Counted from the stretch's first letter, positions 1 through 9,960 are shown. The stretch is 37,798 nucleotides of DNA from Priapulus caudatus (GCF_000485595.1 NW_014578116.1:118597-156394); one strand, 5' to 3'. The notes: generated from the letters alone by a model not told the origin. Numbers and translations: made by a program.

Positions 1-137
1 AAGGAGCATAAACCTTCTTCAACCAAATTTAGCTTTTGAAATTTTACTGTGACATTGTACATAGCCTCATACATCCAGGCATGTATAGATTCTACTAGCA
101 AACCCAGCAGTCAAATTCTTTCTAACAGTAAACAAAA

Positions 138-672
138 CGATGTTTAACCCTCTTGAGGGTCAAAAGGTTATCCGACACTTACTCTTCGCATGTCAGCGGA
201 AAGTACATTTCATGGTCCTTTCAATAAAGCCATAAAAATGGTAGGTCATCGCTGAAACAAAAAAGTTTTCCAATCGCTCCGTCAGACCATGTCCTCAGAA
301 AATGTCTAAAATCTGCCCTGTGACCGGTGACCTCCAATTTTGCACTGGTGATGGGTTTCCTACCCATCACACTATACACCGAATATTAAGAGCATAGGTC
401 GAGCCGTTCAGATTTGTGCCGCAATTCCGTATTTTCTCCTATACCTTAAGTTAAGTGGGAGATATTTCCCCTCCGTTTACACATCTTGACCTTTGGCCTT
501 TGACTCCTAAATTGGTCATCCCGAGTCCTTTTCACGACCCCCCCCCCCCGACGTCCCGAATATCGTGACCGTATGTCGAGCGGTTAAGATTTGTGCCCAA
601 CTGTTGACGCACGGATGGACGCGCACGCTCATGCGATTCTAAAGCTGCATCTGACTACGTCAGATGAGCTAA
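138..672 (+). repeat. Repeat R, copy 1 (full length)
   Basis: This is a repeat of about 520-550 bp. It opens with ATGTTTAACCCTC followed by a short palindrome around CTTGAGGG. It closes with the hairpin CATCTGAC-TAC-GTCAGATG and then AGCTAA. The same order of blocks recurs at 1506-2026, 9976-10522, 14843-15416, 17959-18491, 20761-21304 and 26939-27457, with partial copies near 12078 and 29371. It has no long open frame. See the separate finding for its possible class. Confidence 0.8.
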
Positions 673-815
673 TAATGTAATATAAAAGATAATGTAAGTT
701 TAAAAAATGTAAGTTAATAAAAGATAAGTAATGCCAGTTTCACGGCGACGGCGAAAGTCAAATGAGTTTGACTTTTGCCGGATGCCGTGTATGGAGAAAG
801 ACAGTTAATTGAACC

Positions 816-1247
816 AATCAACGCGATTGTTTTTTATCACCTGTTCTGCTCACGCCACCATCAGCCAATGGACAACAAGCACATGTATGCATAATTTCTG
901 ATCATTAGCTGAACCAGAGTGAACACAATGCGCTCAGATACAATGCGCTAAATGACAATACATTTTTTTCAGCACAACGGCGCTGCGTTTTGCTGTGCCG
1001 TGCCGTGCCGCGTGTGTGGAGACATAAGCCGCGTTCACACGTAACAAGAAATTCATTATTTAGCGTTTACACGAGGCAAAATGCGCGGTACAAGAAATAA
1101 GGCATCTAAATAGATTCGGGATTTGTTGAAATACGCGGCTTCCCAGATGCCAAATTATTTGCTCTGCTTGAGAAATTCTGAATCTCTTGGACCGTGTATT
1201 TCTCTCGTGTGAACGCTAAATACCGAATTTCTGAAGCCGCGTATTTT
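816..1247 (+). repeat. Foldback unit U, left half, truncated at the splice site
   Basis: The segment matches 27610-28036 directly, including the GC-rich motif CAACGGCGCTGCGTTTTGCTG and the following GTGTGGAGACATAAGCCGCG. In the 27616-29012 copy, this sequence continues into a hairpin and a palindrome centre. Here it stops after GCCGCGTATTTT at 1247, and unique sequence of the PEPCK acceptor region follows immediately. Confidence 0.7.
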
Positions 1248-1266
1248 TCCTCATGTTACCTTGCAG

Positions 1267-1451
1267 CTGGCTAACCCTTACAGACCCAGCCGATGTGGCC
1301 CGTGTTGAGAGCAAAACCTTTGTAGTGACACCTGCACAGCGTGCCACCGTACCCATCCCCAAGGAAGGAGTGAAAGGAACCGTCGGAAACTGGATGTCTC
1401 CCGAGAATTGGGAGAAGGAGCATGGAGAGCGATTCCCCGGATGCATGAAAG
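1267..1451 (+). CDS. PCK: PEPCK (GTP) internal exon, Arg-87 region
   Basis: This is the first visible exon of GTP-dependent phosphoenolpyruvate carboxykinase. The acceptor is TTGCAG at 1261-1266 and the donor is G|GTTTCA at 1451/1452. The exon starts with the last base of a Cys codon (phase 2) and ends with the first base of a Gly codon (phase 1). It reads [18 protein letters not shown], closely matching vertebrate PCK1 around the substrate-binding Arg numbered 87 in the human enzyme. It ends at the conserved FPGCMKG. The exon is 185 bp and needs at least one upstream coding exon. The phase fits exon 3456-3659 exactly, completing the Gly codon as G+GT. Cytosolic or mitochondrial targeting cannot be judged because the N-terminus is absent. 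Confidence 0.93.
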
Positions 1452-1505
1452 GTTTCAGCACCACTCATCTAGGGGGGGGGGAGGGGGTGCACCTGGTGGC
1501 TTTTT

Positions 1506-2026
1506 TTAGCTCATCTGACGAAGTCAGATGCAGCTTGTAGAATCGCATGAGCGTGCGCCCGTGCGTCCGTCCGTCAACAGTTGGGCACAAATCCACACAC
1601 CATCCGGGGGGGGGGGAATCGTGAAAAGGACTCGCGATGACCAATTTGGGGGTCAAGGGTCAAAGGTCAAGATGTGTCAATGGAGGGGGAATATTTTCCC
1701 CTTAACTTAAAGTATAGGAGGAAATACGGAATTGCGGCACAAATCTTAACGGCTCGACCTATGCTCTTAATATTCGGTGTATAGTGTGAAGGGCAGGAAA
1801 CCAATGGTGCGAAATTGGAGGTCAAAGGGCAGTGGGGGAAAGGTCAGATATCAGACATTTTCTGAGGACATGGCCTAATGGACAGAGTGAAACACTTTTT
1901 TGTTTCAGTGCTGATCTACCATTTTTATCACTTTATTGAAAGGACCATGAAATGTGCTTTCCACTGACGTGTGAAGAGCAAGTGTCTGATAACCCTTTGA
2001 CCCTCAAGAGGAGGGTTAAACATGGA
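1506..2026 (-). repeat. Repeat R, copy 2
   Basis: This is a full-length reverse-oriented copy of repeat R. It starts with TTAGCTCATCTGACGAAGTC and ends with GAGGGTTAAACATGG. It begins only about 55 bp inside the intron from the PEPCK donor. It matches 17959-18491 in the same orientation, and the shared flank beyond it (ATTCCT.AACTGCCTCAA) shows that a larger unit than R alone was copied. Confidence 0.8.
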
Positions 2027-2098
2027 TTCCTCAACTGCCTCAATGACGTCACAGTGTTGTCATATTCATGGCACATCCATAATCTATAAACCCAATAA

Positions 2099-2165
2099 GC
2101 CTGAATAGACGAACGCGTAGAGCACGGGCGTCACGGCTGAAAGGTCGTTGGATCGAATCCCATCT
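2099..2165 (+). repeat. tRNA-like (SINE-type) fragment
   Basis: The segment carries GGATCGAATCC at 2150-2160, one base from the RNA polymerase III B-box consensus. A T-run follows at 2165-2170, as in polymerase III terminators. The related copy at 18564-18610 keeps TAGCCCAGCGG (18571-18581), a perfect A-box match, but has lost the B-box half. Together the two suggest a tRNA-derived SINE head that is now eroded. The A-to-B spacing in this copy is shorter than in a real tRNA, so it is not a functional tRNA gene. Confidence 0.5.
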
Positions 2166-2937
2166 GTTTTTTAATTATTTTCCTGTTTTCTGTATTTTTC
2201 TATCTTTATCCATTTAACTATTTTTTTCCAATTAACGCAAATATTTACGCAAACATTTTTTTTAATAGGGTTAGGGTTAGGGTCACAATGCACCATAAAA
2301 CAGGAGTTTCAGGCACGTGATTTGTATCAACCAATGGGATTTGGGAGGTATGCAGGCCCTAGCTGCGTGTTAGGTGGGTGGCTGATAGTATCACAGCATG
2401 GGCTAAACGAAGGTAGCAACTAGTTCGGATTATCTATTCCCTGCACATAGTCAGTATGCACGCCATCTATCGAAACAGAGTGAGAAGAATGTCTCGGCAG
2501 GATAGGTCAAATGTATATTGCGCTCAAAAGTGCAGAAATAATTACTTTCTTAACTTCAGTTTAATCAATCTTGAGATAAGTAATTGCAGAAATGAATCGT
2601 CAAACCTACCAATGAAAATTTGCCAGTTTTGTACTGTCCTTGGCATGGCTCTCTCCGTCGACGTTACAGTAGTGTGCAATGTCGGGATATGGTGGAGCAT
2701 GCTGGCTTGTGGACGCTGCAGAGCCCAATGGTTGACTGTCAGTCGAAATGTGTTAATCCTCCCCGACATTGAAGAAATCTGTACGTTATACGTGCGTCTG
2801 CCTTACCTCTGCCCGCCATCTTCGTCGAAAGTTTGGACGCCGCTCGGCGAAATCGGAATGTACATTTCAATCGATGACGTAACTGATACAGTAGCGCGCC
2901 ACGTAGGTGTTATTTGTTTATAAACAATTTAGTCTGA

Positions 2938-3001
2938 CTGACTCTCTTCCTCTCTCTCTCTCTCTTTTTCTCTCTCTCTTCTCTCTCGCTCTCTCTCTCT
3001 G
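2938..3001. repeat. TC-rich microsatellite
   Basis: An imperfect (TC)n/(CTCTT)n tract inside the PEPCK intron. It marks the right end of the roughly 640-bp stretch present here but absent from the otherwise matching junction at about 18770. Confidence 0.9.
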
Positions 3002-3013
3002 CAATAAAAAAAA

Positions 3014-3165
3014 TGTTTGCTGAAATGATGTGTACGCAACTGCGTATCTGCATATCTGCGCCTAACAAAGGTGTCACTACGCACGATTGAAATGTTACGT
3101 TTATAATCGTAGCAACAGACCTCAGATGAGCCCAGTCGCTCTGCGGCTCTTGTTCAGAAAATACC
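3014..3165 (-). repeat. Repeat arm with empty hAT insertion site
   Basis: The sequence matches, in reverse complement, the two flanks of the hAT-like element at 25463-26568. Here they are joined without the element. The single copy of the 8-bp target, GTAGCAAC, lies at about 3108-3115, between CATTGAAATGTTACG-type sequence on the left and CCTCAGATGAGCCCAG on the right. The occupied copies carry the target on both sides. Confidence 0.85.
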
Positions 3166-3455
3166 ATTTTTCGATTTGTGTGGTGCATTAGACTAGTGCA
3201 CACTGTAAATTGTCAGTATGTTATTCCGTGAAGTAAACAGAAAGTACATTCTGTTTAGTAATAGCATGCCCTTGCATATTTGTACTATAAGTATAGTGTG
3301 AGTGCGCCCATGTGAATGTGTTTGTGTGCTTTCACGTCTCGTTTGATTACTACAGTGCTTCATCGGTACATACCGCAAGTTTTTCTCTGTGATGCACGTG
3401 CAGCGCCACGTTGGTCCACGTGGGTGATAGTGTAACCGCCGTGTCTTCGCTATAG

Positions 3456-3659
3456 GTCGCACAATGTATGTGGTTCCGTTCAGCATGGGCCCCATCGGCT
3501 CTCCGCTGGCAAAGGTAGGCGTGCAGCTGACAGACACCCCGTACGTCGTCGCGTCTATGCGCATCATGACGCGAATGGGAGAGAAGGCTCTTCAGGGTCT
3601 CGGGGACTCAGACTTTGTCAAGTGCCTGCACTCTGTTGGACAGCCCCTACCCATGAGCA
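3456..3659 (+). CDS. PCK: PEPCK (GTP) internal exon
   Basis: The exon is 204 bp, with acceptor CTATAG at 3450-3455 and strong donor A|GTAAGT at 3659/3660, phase 1 at both ends. It encodes [19 protein letters not shown], the conserved [17 protein letters not shown] block and HSVGQPLPM, all highly conserved in GTP-PEPCK and part of the substrate-binding N-terminal domain. The first two bases complete the Gly codon left open at 1451. The last base joins CG at 5538 to give Thr. No frameshift or stop is present. Confidence 0.95.
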
Positions 3660-5537
3660 GTAAGTGTCGTGTATCCCTGTTGTCTACTTAAGGATACACT
3701 CAAGATTTTGCACGGGTATTGTTCTAATTAATGAATCGAATCAATCACGTTTTATTTATAGATGAGATGTATCTCTATGCTCAATCTAAAACTTTCATGA
3801 AATTTCTAGCACCTAAATATGTGACAACACAAATTTTGAATTTTTATGTAAAAATGGTATTTTGGATATTTCTCAAATACCACAGAGTATGAAAGCAAAT
3901 TTATCACCACAAGTTAAGCACAATATGCACCAAAATTGCATGTCAGGATTTTTCTTTAAAGTGTTACTAGACTCATAGGATTTTACTGCATCCAACTGTA
4001 CTTACTGTATAACAAATCGTCTTTACCCACACGTACTTGTTACCAGATACCTAATTTAATTGTTATAATTAATTATACATCAACGCTACGAAATTTGAAC
4101 GGCGCCATTGACACCCGCGACCGTGCTGCCACCCTGAAAAAGTTGCGCATTTCCCAATGTATTTTCCACAGTACAGACCGAGGGCTAATCACAAAGGTGC
4201 AATTATATTTATGTACCTAAATTGTATTTAACCGAACGATGTTCATTTTAGGACAAATTTATCCATAATATAACTGAAACTATATGTCGTTTATAAGATA
4301 TTACAATCCTTTTGCTTTTAAATTAATAAATAAGAAACACCCTCGGTCTGTAGCCCTTGGCTGAAAAGTCGTTTTGCGCAACTTTTCAGATCGTGCACTT
4401 TTAGTGGCGCCACCGTCGTTGTAATCAAACTAGTCGTTAGTTTTAAAACATTAAAAAAAAATATTTCTAATGGTGATTGAACCATGAAACTTTTTATGTA
4501 GCGTAATTTTAACATAAATTAACTTAAACTAATCCTAGATCCTAGAGTAAAGGATCCCTTTAAGTTTCATATTTACTGTTTTTTTAACTGCCTAAATTTT
4601 AAGTCTTATGTTTAGATAAATAATTTATACAAATAGCGTTTTTATACTTTTCACAATGACCGACTGCCTGTATGCTAAATGAGCAGATGTCAGCTGTAGA
4701 AGGGTTGATGCCGGTGGATTCTAGCATAATGAATACCGTAAAAAGGCTGGTTGTATCATGTCTGTGACATCATCATATTTTATCATATCAGTTGTGATGT
4801 TATCATATCAGTGTTTATAGGGCCACAGCTCACTACACACGTATGTGGGAATCAAAACTCTCTGAAAGTTCACATTAATCGTTATATGGAGAAATAACCA
4901 TACAGAGGTGGCCTTCGAATAAGAATGAAAATTAAAAATCGATAAAATTTCACATAGGAAAGCTTGAGTTTATCCTAAAAATATTCAGTTGGTTAGTAAA
5001 TAGGGTCTATTATGAGTTTGAAGAAGTTAGAAGCTAGTTTTCCCAGAAGGTCATTGAAATGGAGCACATGTCTATATTATTGGAGAGGCAATAAAATGTA
5101 CTTTATGTGAGAGTTTGTTCATTATTGTTGATTGACTAACATAAAGCACAAATATTTGTCAAAAGTCTCGGAATTATGTAAAGTGCAAATTTTAAGTCTT
5201 AACTCACAGCTAAGGTGCCTAAGCTCGATATAGATGGATAATAAAATCTGCCATGCAATTAGGTGGTTGATGCTAGATGCTAGATGTAGATTAAATATAA
5301 ATTCTTAGGAATTCGCTATAGGAAAGATAAATAATATAATATAATATAATTATAGGATAATAAATTCTTTCGTTCACATTCACCTTTGATAGATGATACT
5401 CTATTTCAGATAGATATCTTCAGCTTTTCTGCTAAGCTGAATGGTGATTTAGATAGAAATGTAATAACTCCTGCCTTGCCAAGCTAAGATGGGCCATAAT
5501 CCATTCAGATGAATAATTAATAATGGTTGCCTTGCAG
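3660..5537 (+). other. PEPCK intron, largely unique AT-rich
   Basis: This 1,878-bp GT-AG intron has donor GTAAGT and acceptor TTGCAG at 5532-5537. Unlike the other introns it shows no match to the window's repeat families. It is AT-rich, with a small AATAT-type tandem near 5333-5352. I see no gene or RNA in it. Confidence 0.8.
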
Positions 5538-5725
5538 CGAACTTGGTGAACAATTGGCCATGCAACCCGGCAAAGACCATAGTTTCACATATTCCTGCGA
5601 AAAATGAGATCTCGTCGTTTGGCAGTGGCTACGGTGGCAACTCACTGCTCGGCAAGAAATGCATCTCCCTACGTCTTGGCTCCATCATTGCACGCGACGA
5701 GGGCTGGTTGGCCGAGCACATGCTG
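5538..5725 (+). CDS. PCK: PEPCK (GTP) internal exon, metal-ligand region
   Basis: The exon is 188 bp, with acceptor TTGCAG and donor CTG|GTGAGT, entering in phase 1 and leaving in phase 0. It encodes [10 protein letters not shown], the glycine-rich [15 protein letters not shown] and [12 protein letters not shown]. By family knowledge the Lys in LGKKC and the His in AEHM are manganese ligands (Lys-244 and His-264 in human PCK1), and both are present. The exon joins in frame to ILGITNP at 6654. Confidence 0.96.
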
Positions 5726-6653
5726 GTGAGTGCTGTCTTCTAACTGCTGCTGGTGCTGCTACTAATACTGCTGATGCTACTATTGCAGTTGCTCTTGCTG
5801 TTGCTACTGATAGTGGTGGTGGTGGTGGTGGCGGCAGTGCTGCTGCTGCTGCTGCTGCTGCTTTGTCTCCTACTTCTGCCGTTGGTATAGCTCCTGGTAG
5901 TGGTGGTGATGGTATGGCTGCTGCTGCTGCTTCTACTGCCAGTTCTGTCAGTGCTACTGCTGTTGCTGTTGCTCCTGCTGTAGAGGTTGTCACAGAGGTG
6001 ATGGTTTTAAGCTATGTCATTGGCCGTAACCTGACCAACCTGGTTAATTCGAACTGAGGAAGAAAATTGTTAAGGGCATTTCAGGCCGTTTTTTCATGAC
6101 AGCCGTCAGAATTTTTTAGGCGACCCTGTTTTTGTCAAAGGCTCGAAACCAACGTTTAATTTCAAACAAATGCTATTTGTTTTGGTAGATTCACCTGGCA
6201 AAATTTTGAATGCAGACAAAAATTTATTGTCGTAATGAATGTGTCAAATGTTTGTCAAACTTAAATGTTCTTATGAACCAATGCTCTGTTGCTCCAATAG
6301 GTGACAGCACATACAGCTTGTAGAAGTACTTGGTGGTTGAACTTGTCTAGATATTATATCCATTTATAATTTACTATTCAAGAGGTGCAACATAAACACA
6401 ATAATGTGAGGAGCACATAATGTGCTCCCACTTGTTTTACGAACAGCGGAGCGGTGATGGAAACAGTAACTTGCATACCACAGGGGTACATGTACTCCTA
6501 CTTATCATATACTACTGATACTGACATGCCGCGAAAATCATACTGAATTGAATCCGTGCGTAAGTCTGCTTCCGTAACTAGTTCAGAATCGCACTCGTGA
6601 CTGCCCTGTGTGTGTAAAGCAAGTGTGATGCCAATTGTGATCTTTCCTTGCAG
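5726..6653 (+). other. PEPCK last intron with trinucleotide repeat
   Basis: This 928-bp intron runs from GTGAGT to CTTGCAG. The first 260 bases are an imperfect trinucleotide tract (5744-5985). The remainder is AT-rich, and I see no repeat or gene in it. Confidence 0.85.
5744..5985. repeat. Imperfect CTG/GGT trinucleotide repeat
   Basis: CTGCTG, GTGGTGGTG and GCTGCTGCT runs with interruptions at third positions start about 18 bp after the 5' splice site of the last intron. The 3-base periodicity keeps frames open on both strands (Ala/Val/Gly-rich and Ala/Pro-rich), but nothing resembles a protein domain. The longest pure run is GCTGCTGCTGCTGCTGCTGCTG-like near 5840. Confidence 0.9.
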
Positions 6654-7721
6654 ATTCTCGGCATCACGAACCCGAAGGGCGTGAAGAAGTACGTCGCGGC
6701 GGCGTTCCCGAGCGCGTGCGGCAAGACGAACCTCGCCATGATGGAGCCATCAATGCCTGGCTTCAAGGTAGAGTGCGTCGGCGACGACATCGCCTGGATG
6801 AAGTTTGACGGTGAGGGCCGGCTGCGCGCCATCAACCCAGAAGCAGGCTTCTTCGGCGTCGCACCAGGAACGTCGCTCGACACAAACCCAAACGCGATGT
6901 ACACGATCGAGAAGAACACGATCTTTACGAACGTCGCCGAGACAAACGATGGCGGCGTCTACTGGGAGGGCCTTGAAAAGTTCACGCCGTCTGACGCTAC
7001 GATCACGGACTGGCACGGCAAGCCGTGGTCGCGCGACAGCGGCAAGCCATCGGCGCACCCTAACTCACGATTTTGCACGCCGGCACGCCAGTGCCCTGTC
7101 ATCGACCCCGCATGGGAGGACCCAAAAGGCGTGCCGATTGACGCGATCATATTTGGCGGCCGGCGGCCCGAGGGCGTACCGCTTGTCTACGAGGCTTTTA
7201 ACTGGCAGCACGGTGTCTTCCTTGGCGCCGCTGTCAAATCGGAGGCGACGGCGGCCGCCGAGCACAAGGGCAAGGTAATCATGCATGACCCATTCGCGAT
7301 GCGGCCATTCTTTGGCTACAACTTCGGCCACTACATGAAGCACTGGCTGTCAATGGAGAGTCGCGGCCAGACGCCGAAGATTTTCCATGTCAACTGGTTC
7401 CGCAAGAACGATGCCGGCAAGTTCATGTGGCCAGGTTTCGGCGAAAACTCGCGCGTCCTCGACTGGATCATTCGCCGCTGCTCGGGCGAGGATATCGCTA
7501 TGGAGACGCCAATCGGCTACGTGCCCAAGCCGGGTACAATCGACATGAGCAGCCTGAAGGACGACGTCGACATGGAGGGCCTCTTCACGCTGCCTAAGAA
7601 ATTCTGGCAGGCTGAGGTCGCTGAGCTGAGGAACTACTTTGAGGAGCAGGTCAATGACGACATGCCCGTTGAGATGAACAACCAGCTGAATTCGCTCGCT
7701 GAGCGCATCTCTAAGATGTAG
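6654..7721 (+). CDS. PCK: PEPCK (GTP) terminal exon with catalytic core and stop
   Basis: GTP-PEPCK converts oxaloacetate plus GTP to phosphoenolpyruvate, GDP and CO2, the entry step of gluconeogenesis. In many invertebrates it also works toward CO2 fixation. This exon encodes 355 residues. The P-loop FPSACGKTN (6705-6731) includes the hyper-reactive Cys of the family. Next come [11 protein letters not shown], with the metal-binding Asp, [18 protein letters not shown] with the phosphate-contacting Arg, IIFGGRRP, the mobile lid [11 protein letters not shown], and [10 protein letters not shown] of the guanine pocket. The frame is intact to TAG at 7719-7721. In vertebrates this region is split into several exons, but here it is one GC-rich exon. 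With the three upstream exons the window carries about 548 residues of an enzyme usually near 620-640. Confidence 0.97.
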   Translation: MLGITNPKGVKKYVAAAFPSACGKTNLAMMEPSMPGFKVECVGDDIAWMKFDGEGRLRAINPEAGFFGVAPGTSLDTNPNAMYTIEKNTIFTNVAETNDGGVYWEGLEKFTPSDATITDWHGKPWSRDSGKPSAHPNSRFCTPARQCPVIDPAWEDPKGVPIDAIIFGGRRPEGVPLVYEAFNWQHGVFLGAAVKSEATAAAEHKGKVIMHDPFAMRPFFGYNFGHYMKHWLSMESRGQTPKIFHVNWFRKNDAGKFMWPGFGENSRVLDWIIRRCSGEDIAMETPIGYVPKPGTIDMSSLKDDVDMEGLFTLPKKFWQAEVAELRNYFEEQVNDDMPVEMNNQLNSLAERISKM

Positions 7722-9640
7722 CGCGGCCACGTCCGCGTGCGGTGTTGCCATTTATGTATATATATATATGTATGCAGCTAGAGCGAAAATGCTACGATTG
7801 AGCGTGAAAGCGAAACATAGTACGCGCACACAGATCTAATCTGTCACACACCGGTTTTTGCCAAATTGAAGGTGTTAATATTTCACCAGCCTGTGATTTA
7901 ATTTTCTTGCTACTTCAGAAGAGCTTTGTTGTTGTAAGAGTTTGTGTTTATTTTGATCATCTTGTTGAATGTGGTAACTGCAAACACACAGTTGAATTTG
8001 TCAGTGATAAAGAGTAAAATACGGAGCTCCCTCCTACCTGGTGAGGAATCGATGACGCATTCCTTTATTGTGATACCATTGTGCAAAATAATGTCATTGT
8101 GCTCCAAATGTTAACAGTTCTGTTATAGAAGTAAATGGCAGTGATAACAGAGCTGATTACCCAGACAGTTGGTTACATAACCTGTGATGTAACATACACT
8201 ACCAGAAACAAATACTGGCACACAATCTTTTTATATCACACTAACCATATATATTTCTTGTACCAGTATTATACCATTTTATTACCCTTATTCGCTCCAC
8301 CTGAAAATGTTGTGTATGTTTGTACGTGTGTAAATTGCCCCCAACAATTATCGCATATCAGGAATACTTTTTCCTCGGGATGATTTGTATACTGGTACCA
8401 CTTGGATCATTTTTGGAATGTATGTGGGTACTCTTGAGATGATACTAGCAATTAAACACTGGCTATTAGTCGTCTGATGCACGTGCTCGCCTGCCGGCGC
8501 CATGATGACTTGTAGCTAGGTAGGTGGTGCAGTAGTGTACTCCTGTTTCCCTTTATCCATGAAATCGGTAAGAGATTGGAAAATCTTCGAATGTTCATTG
8601 ACGCCCTGCGTTCTCAGGTGAAAGCAGGGAATGGGATATATGCATAATTAGGTGTTGATTAGTAGTGTACATTGTAGATTAGGGATCAGTCGACGAGGGT
8701 TGCTGGTTTTGTGGCAATTGGAGTTGATACAAAATATAGTTTATTAGTCCTAATCAGGGAACTGAGACGTCATCTCACTAGAACATTCCTCGTCTTACTT
8801 TATTGGTAGTACCTTTATTAGTTATCTTCACACATATTTAGTCGTATTTGAGATCATATTTGTCGTGTGTGTTTGAGCTTTTGGCGTGTTAGGTTGAAAT
8901 GCACGAGTACTTTTTATCTTGCGTAAATGGCAACAGGGCAACCTAATAGGTTGTGATCGTCGCTGGACCGTTTTATGGGGCCATCTTGAAGGCTGCATGC
9001 TGACACGTCTGTTCCTGAAGAGATATGCATATGCCTAAACCTTACTTGGCTCGACACTTAATCATGTGGAAGAATTACCCTGCCTACTTGGAACTATATT
9101 CTTGATGGAAATTAATACTGTTGAAAGGTGACCCACCATACCAGGGTGGGTGAATATAGTTAAGCGTTACCATTATCACATCGAATGTGCCAATCATGAC
9201 ACACGTGGGCGAATCATTGTTTATCAGTGCCTTTAAAATAAATCCCACTCTCGGTCTACAGTACTGCATCTTGTTCTACTATTGATTCTCAGTTTAGTGC
9301 TGGGTTGGACAAGAGTGATATTTCGTTACGAAATGTTCTTTTCGGTTTGTGTGTGAACAGAATTGCATGAGCTTCTGCTATCCAACAGCATATACGGCGG
9401 CATATTCATTGATATATGAGCTCTGTTGATATATGATGCGAAGTCACCAAAAAATTGTATACGGTGTTTTGGTATAACGTTCCTCGGCGTATGGCATAGC
9501 CTGCAAATCAAGATCAGGGTTTCCACAAAAGTGAATATATTTTTCAAGGACTTTTCAAGGACAATCTGTGACAAGTAGTTTTAGCTTTTGAGTCATCATA
9601 TATACCTGAGATTCGTATACAGTAAAACTCGCATAAGTCG
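7722..9640 (+). other. PEPCK 3' UTR and downstream flank
   Basis: This is non-coding sequence after the PEPCK stop, with a short TA microsatellite at 7756-7772. No strong AATAAA lies close to the stop. An AATAAA-type site occurs at about 9237, but I cannot say it is used. The whole stretch recurs as a reverse complement at 21640-23558 with high identity. The small open frames here show no domain and no splice context, so I call no gene. Confidence 0.7.
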
Positions 9641-9699
9641 TCATCGTCAAATTCGTCGCAAGTAGTCTAAGTTGTCAATTCAGGTAAGTCGACATGGAA

Positions 9700-9960
9700 G
9701 TCAAAGTCCCGATTCGCTCTCATAGTAAATCCATTGGAATAGCCCCGCCTAAAGGCCCGTCTCCACACACGCGGCGCGGCACCGAACGCCACGGAAACGG
9801 CGCCGTTCACCTCTACTGGCAAAGTACAAATCTATTATATCTTAAGGCGCAGTCTCTACTGACACGGCACGGCGCAAGCCCGGTTTCACGGCGACGGCGA
9901 AAGTCAAATGAGTTTGACTTGTGCTGGATGCCGTGTACTGAGAAAGACCGTTGAACCAAT
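9700..9960 (+). repeat. GC-rich terminal-repeat-like segment
   Basis: The segment contains GGCCCGTCTCCACACACGCG followed by CGGCGCGGCAC, and further on TTTCACGGCGACGGCGAAAG with the small palindrome AGTCAAATGAGTTTGACT. The latter half recurs at 735-790, 15490-15545, 17840-17895, 21347-21405 and 27520-27575. The GGCCCGTYTCCAC start is reminiscent of PIF/Harbinger-type MITE ends, but I see no clean target duplication. The class is therefore a guess. Confidence 0.45.

Larger units (their letters stand above)
1..1266 (+). other. PEPCK intron (3' part), filled with repeats
   Basis: This non-coding stretch lies upstream of the first visible PEPCK exon and is almost entirely repeat sequence. Positions 1-137 match 20632-20762 directly. 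Positions 138-672 are a copy of repeat R. Positions 673-1247 match 27458-28036 directly and form the left half of the foldback unit described at 27616-29012. Only the last 19 bases (1248-1266), including the pyrimidine-rich tract and the TTGCAG acceptor, look unique. I found no upstream PEPCK exon here, so the N-terminal coding exons must lie outside the window. Confidence 0.75.
1452..3455 (+). other. PEPCK intron with nested repeats
   Basis: This 2,004-bp GT-AG intron contains a G-rich run at about 1470-1490 and repeat R copy 2 (1506-2026, minus). These are followed by a tRNA-like segment (2099-2165) and a stretch with GGGTTAGGGTTAGGGTCAC (about 2267-2290) that recurs at 18666-18684. A 0.6-kb stretch without a match elsewhere follows (about 2370-3010), ending in a TC-rich microsatellite. 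Positions 3014-3165 carry an unoccupied version of the hAT-like insertion site. From about 3166 to the acceptor CTATAG at 3450-3455 I see no repeat and no gene. Confidence 0.75.

Noticed and set aside
2150-2160. A functional tRNA gene
   Set aside because: The B box is good, but the A-box spacing is too short and no cloverleaf can be formed by eye.
2267-2290. Telomere-like TTAGGG units
   Set aside because: Only about three units, always embedded in the same dispersed repeat (2267, 18666 and reversed near 26755), so not a telomere or an interstitial telomeric array.
2456-2923. 155-codon open frame in a PEPCK intron
   Set aside because: No recognisable domain, no splice or promoter context, and ordinary composition for non-coding sequence. 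It could be a transposon remnant, but nothing supports a gene.
5659-6057. Ala/Gly/Val-rich open frame (132 codons) and its antisense counterpart
   Set aside because: It starts inside a PEPCK exon in the wrong frame and runs through a trinucleotide tract. The composition is explained by the repeat, with no domain.
6750-7751. Several open frames antisense or out of frame within the PEPCK terminal exon
   Set aside because: These are shadow frames caused by GC-rich codon usage. Only the + frame from 6654 encodes a recognisable protein.
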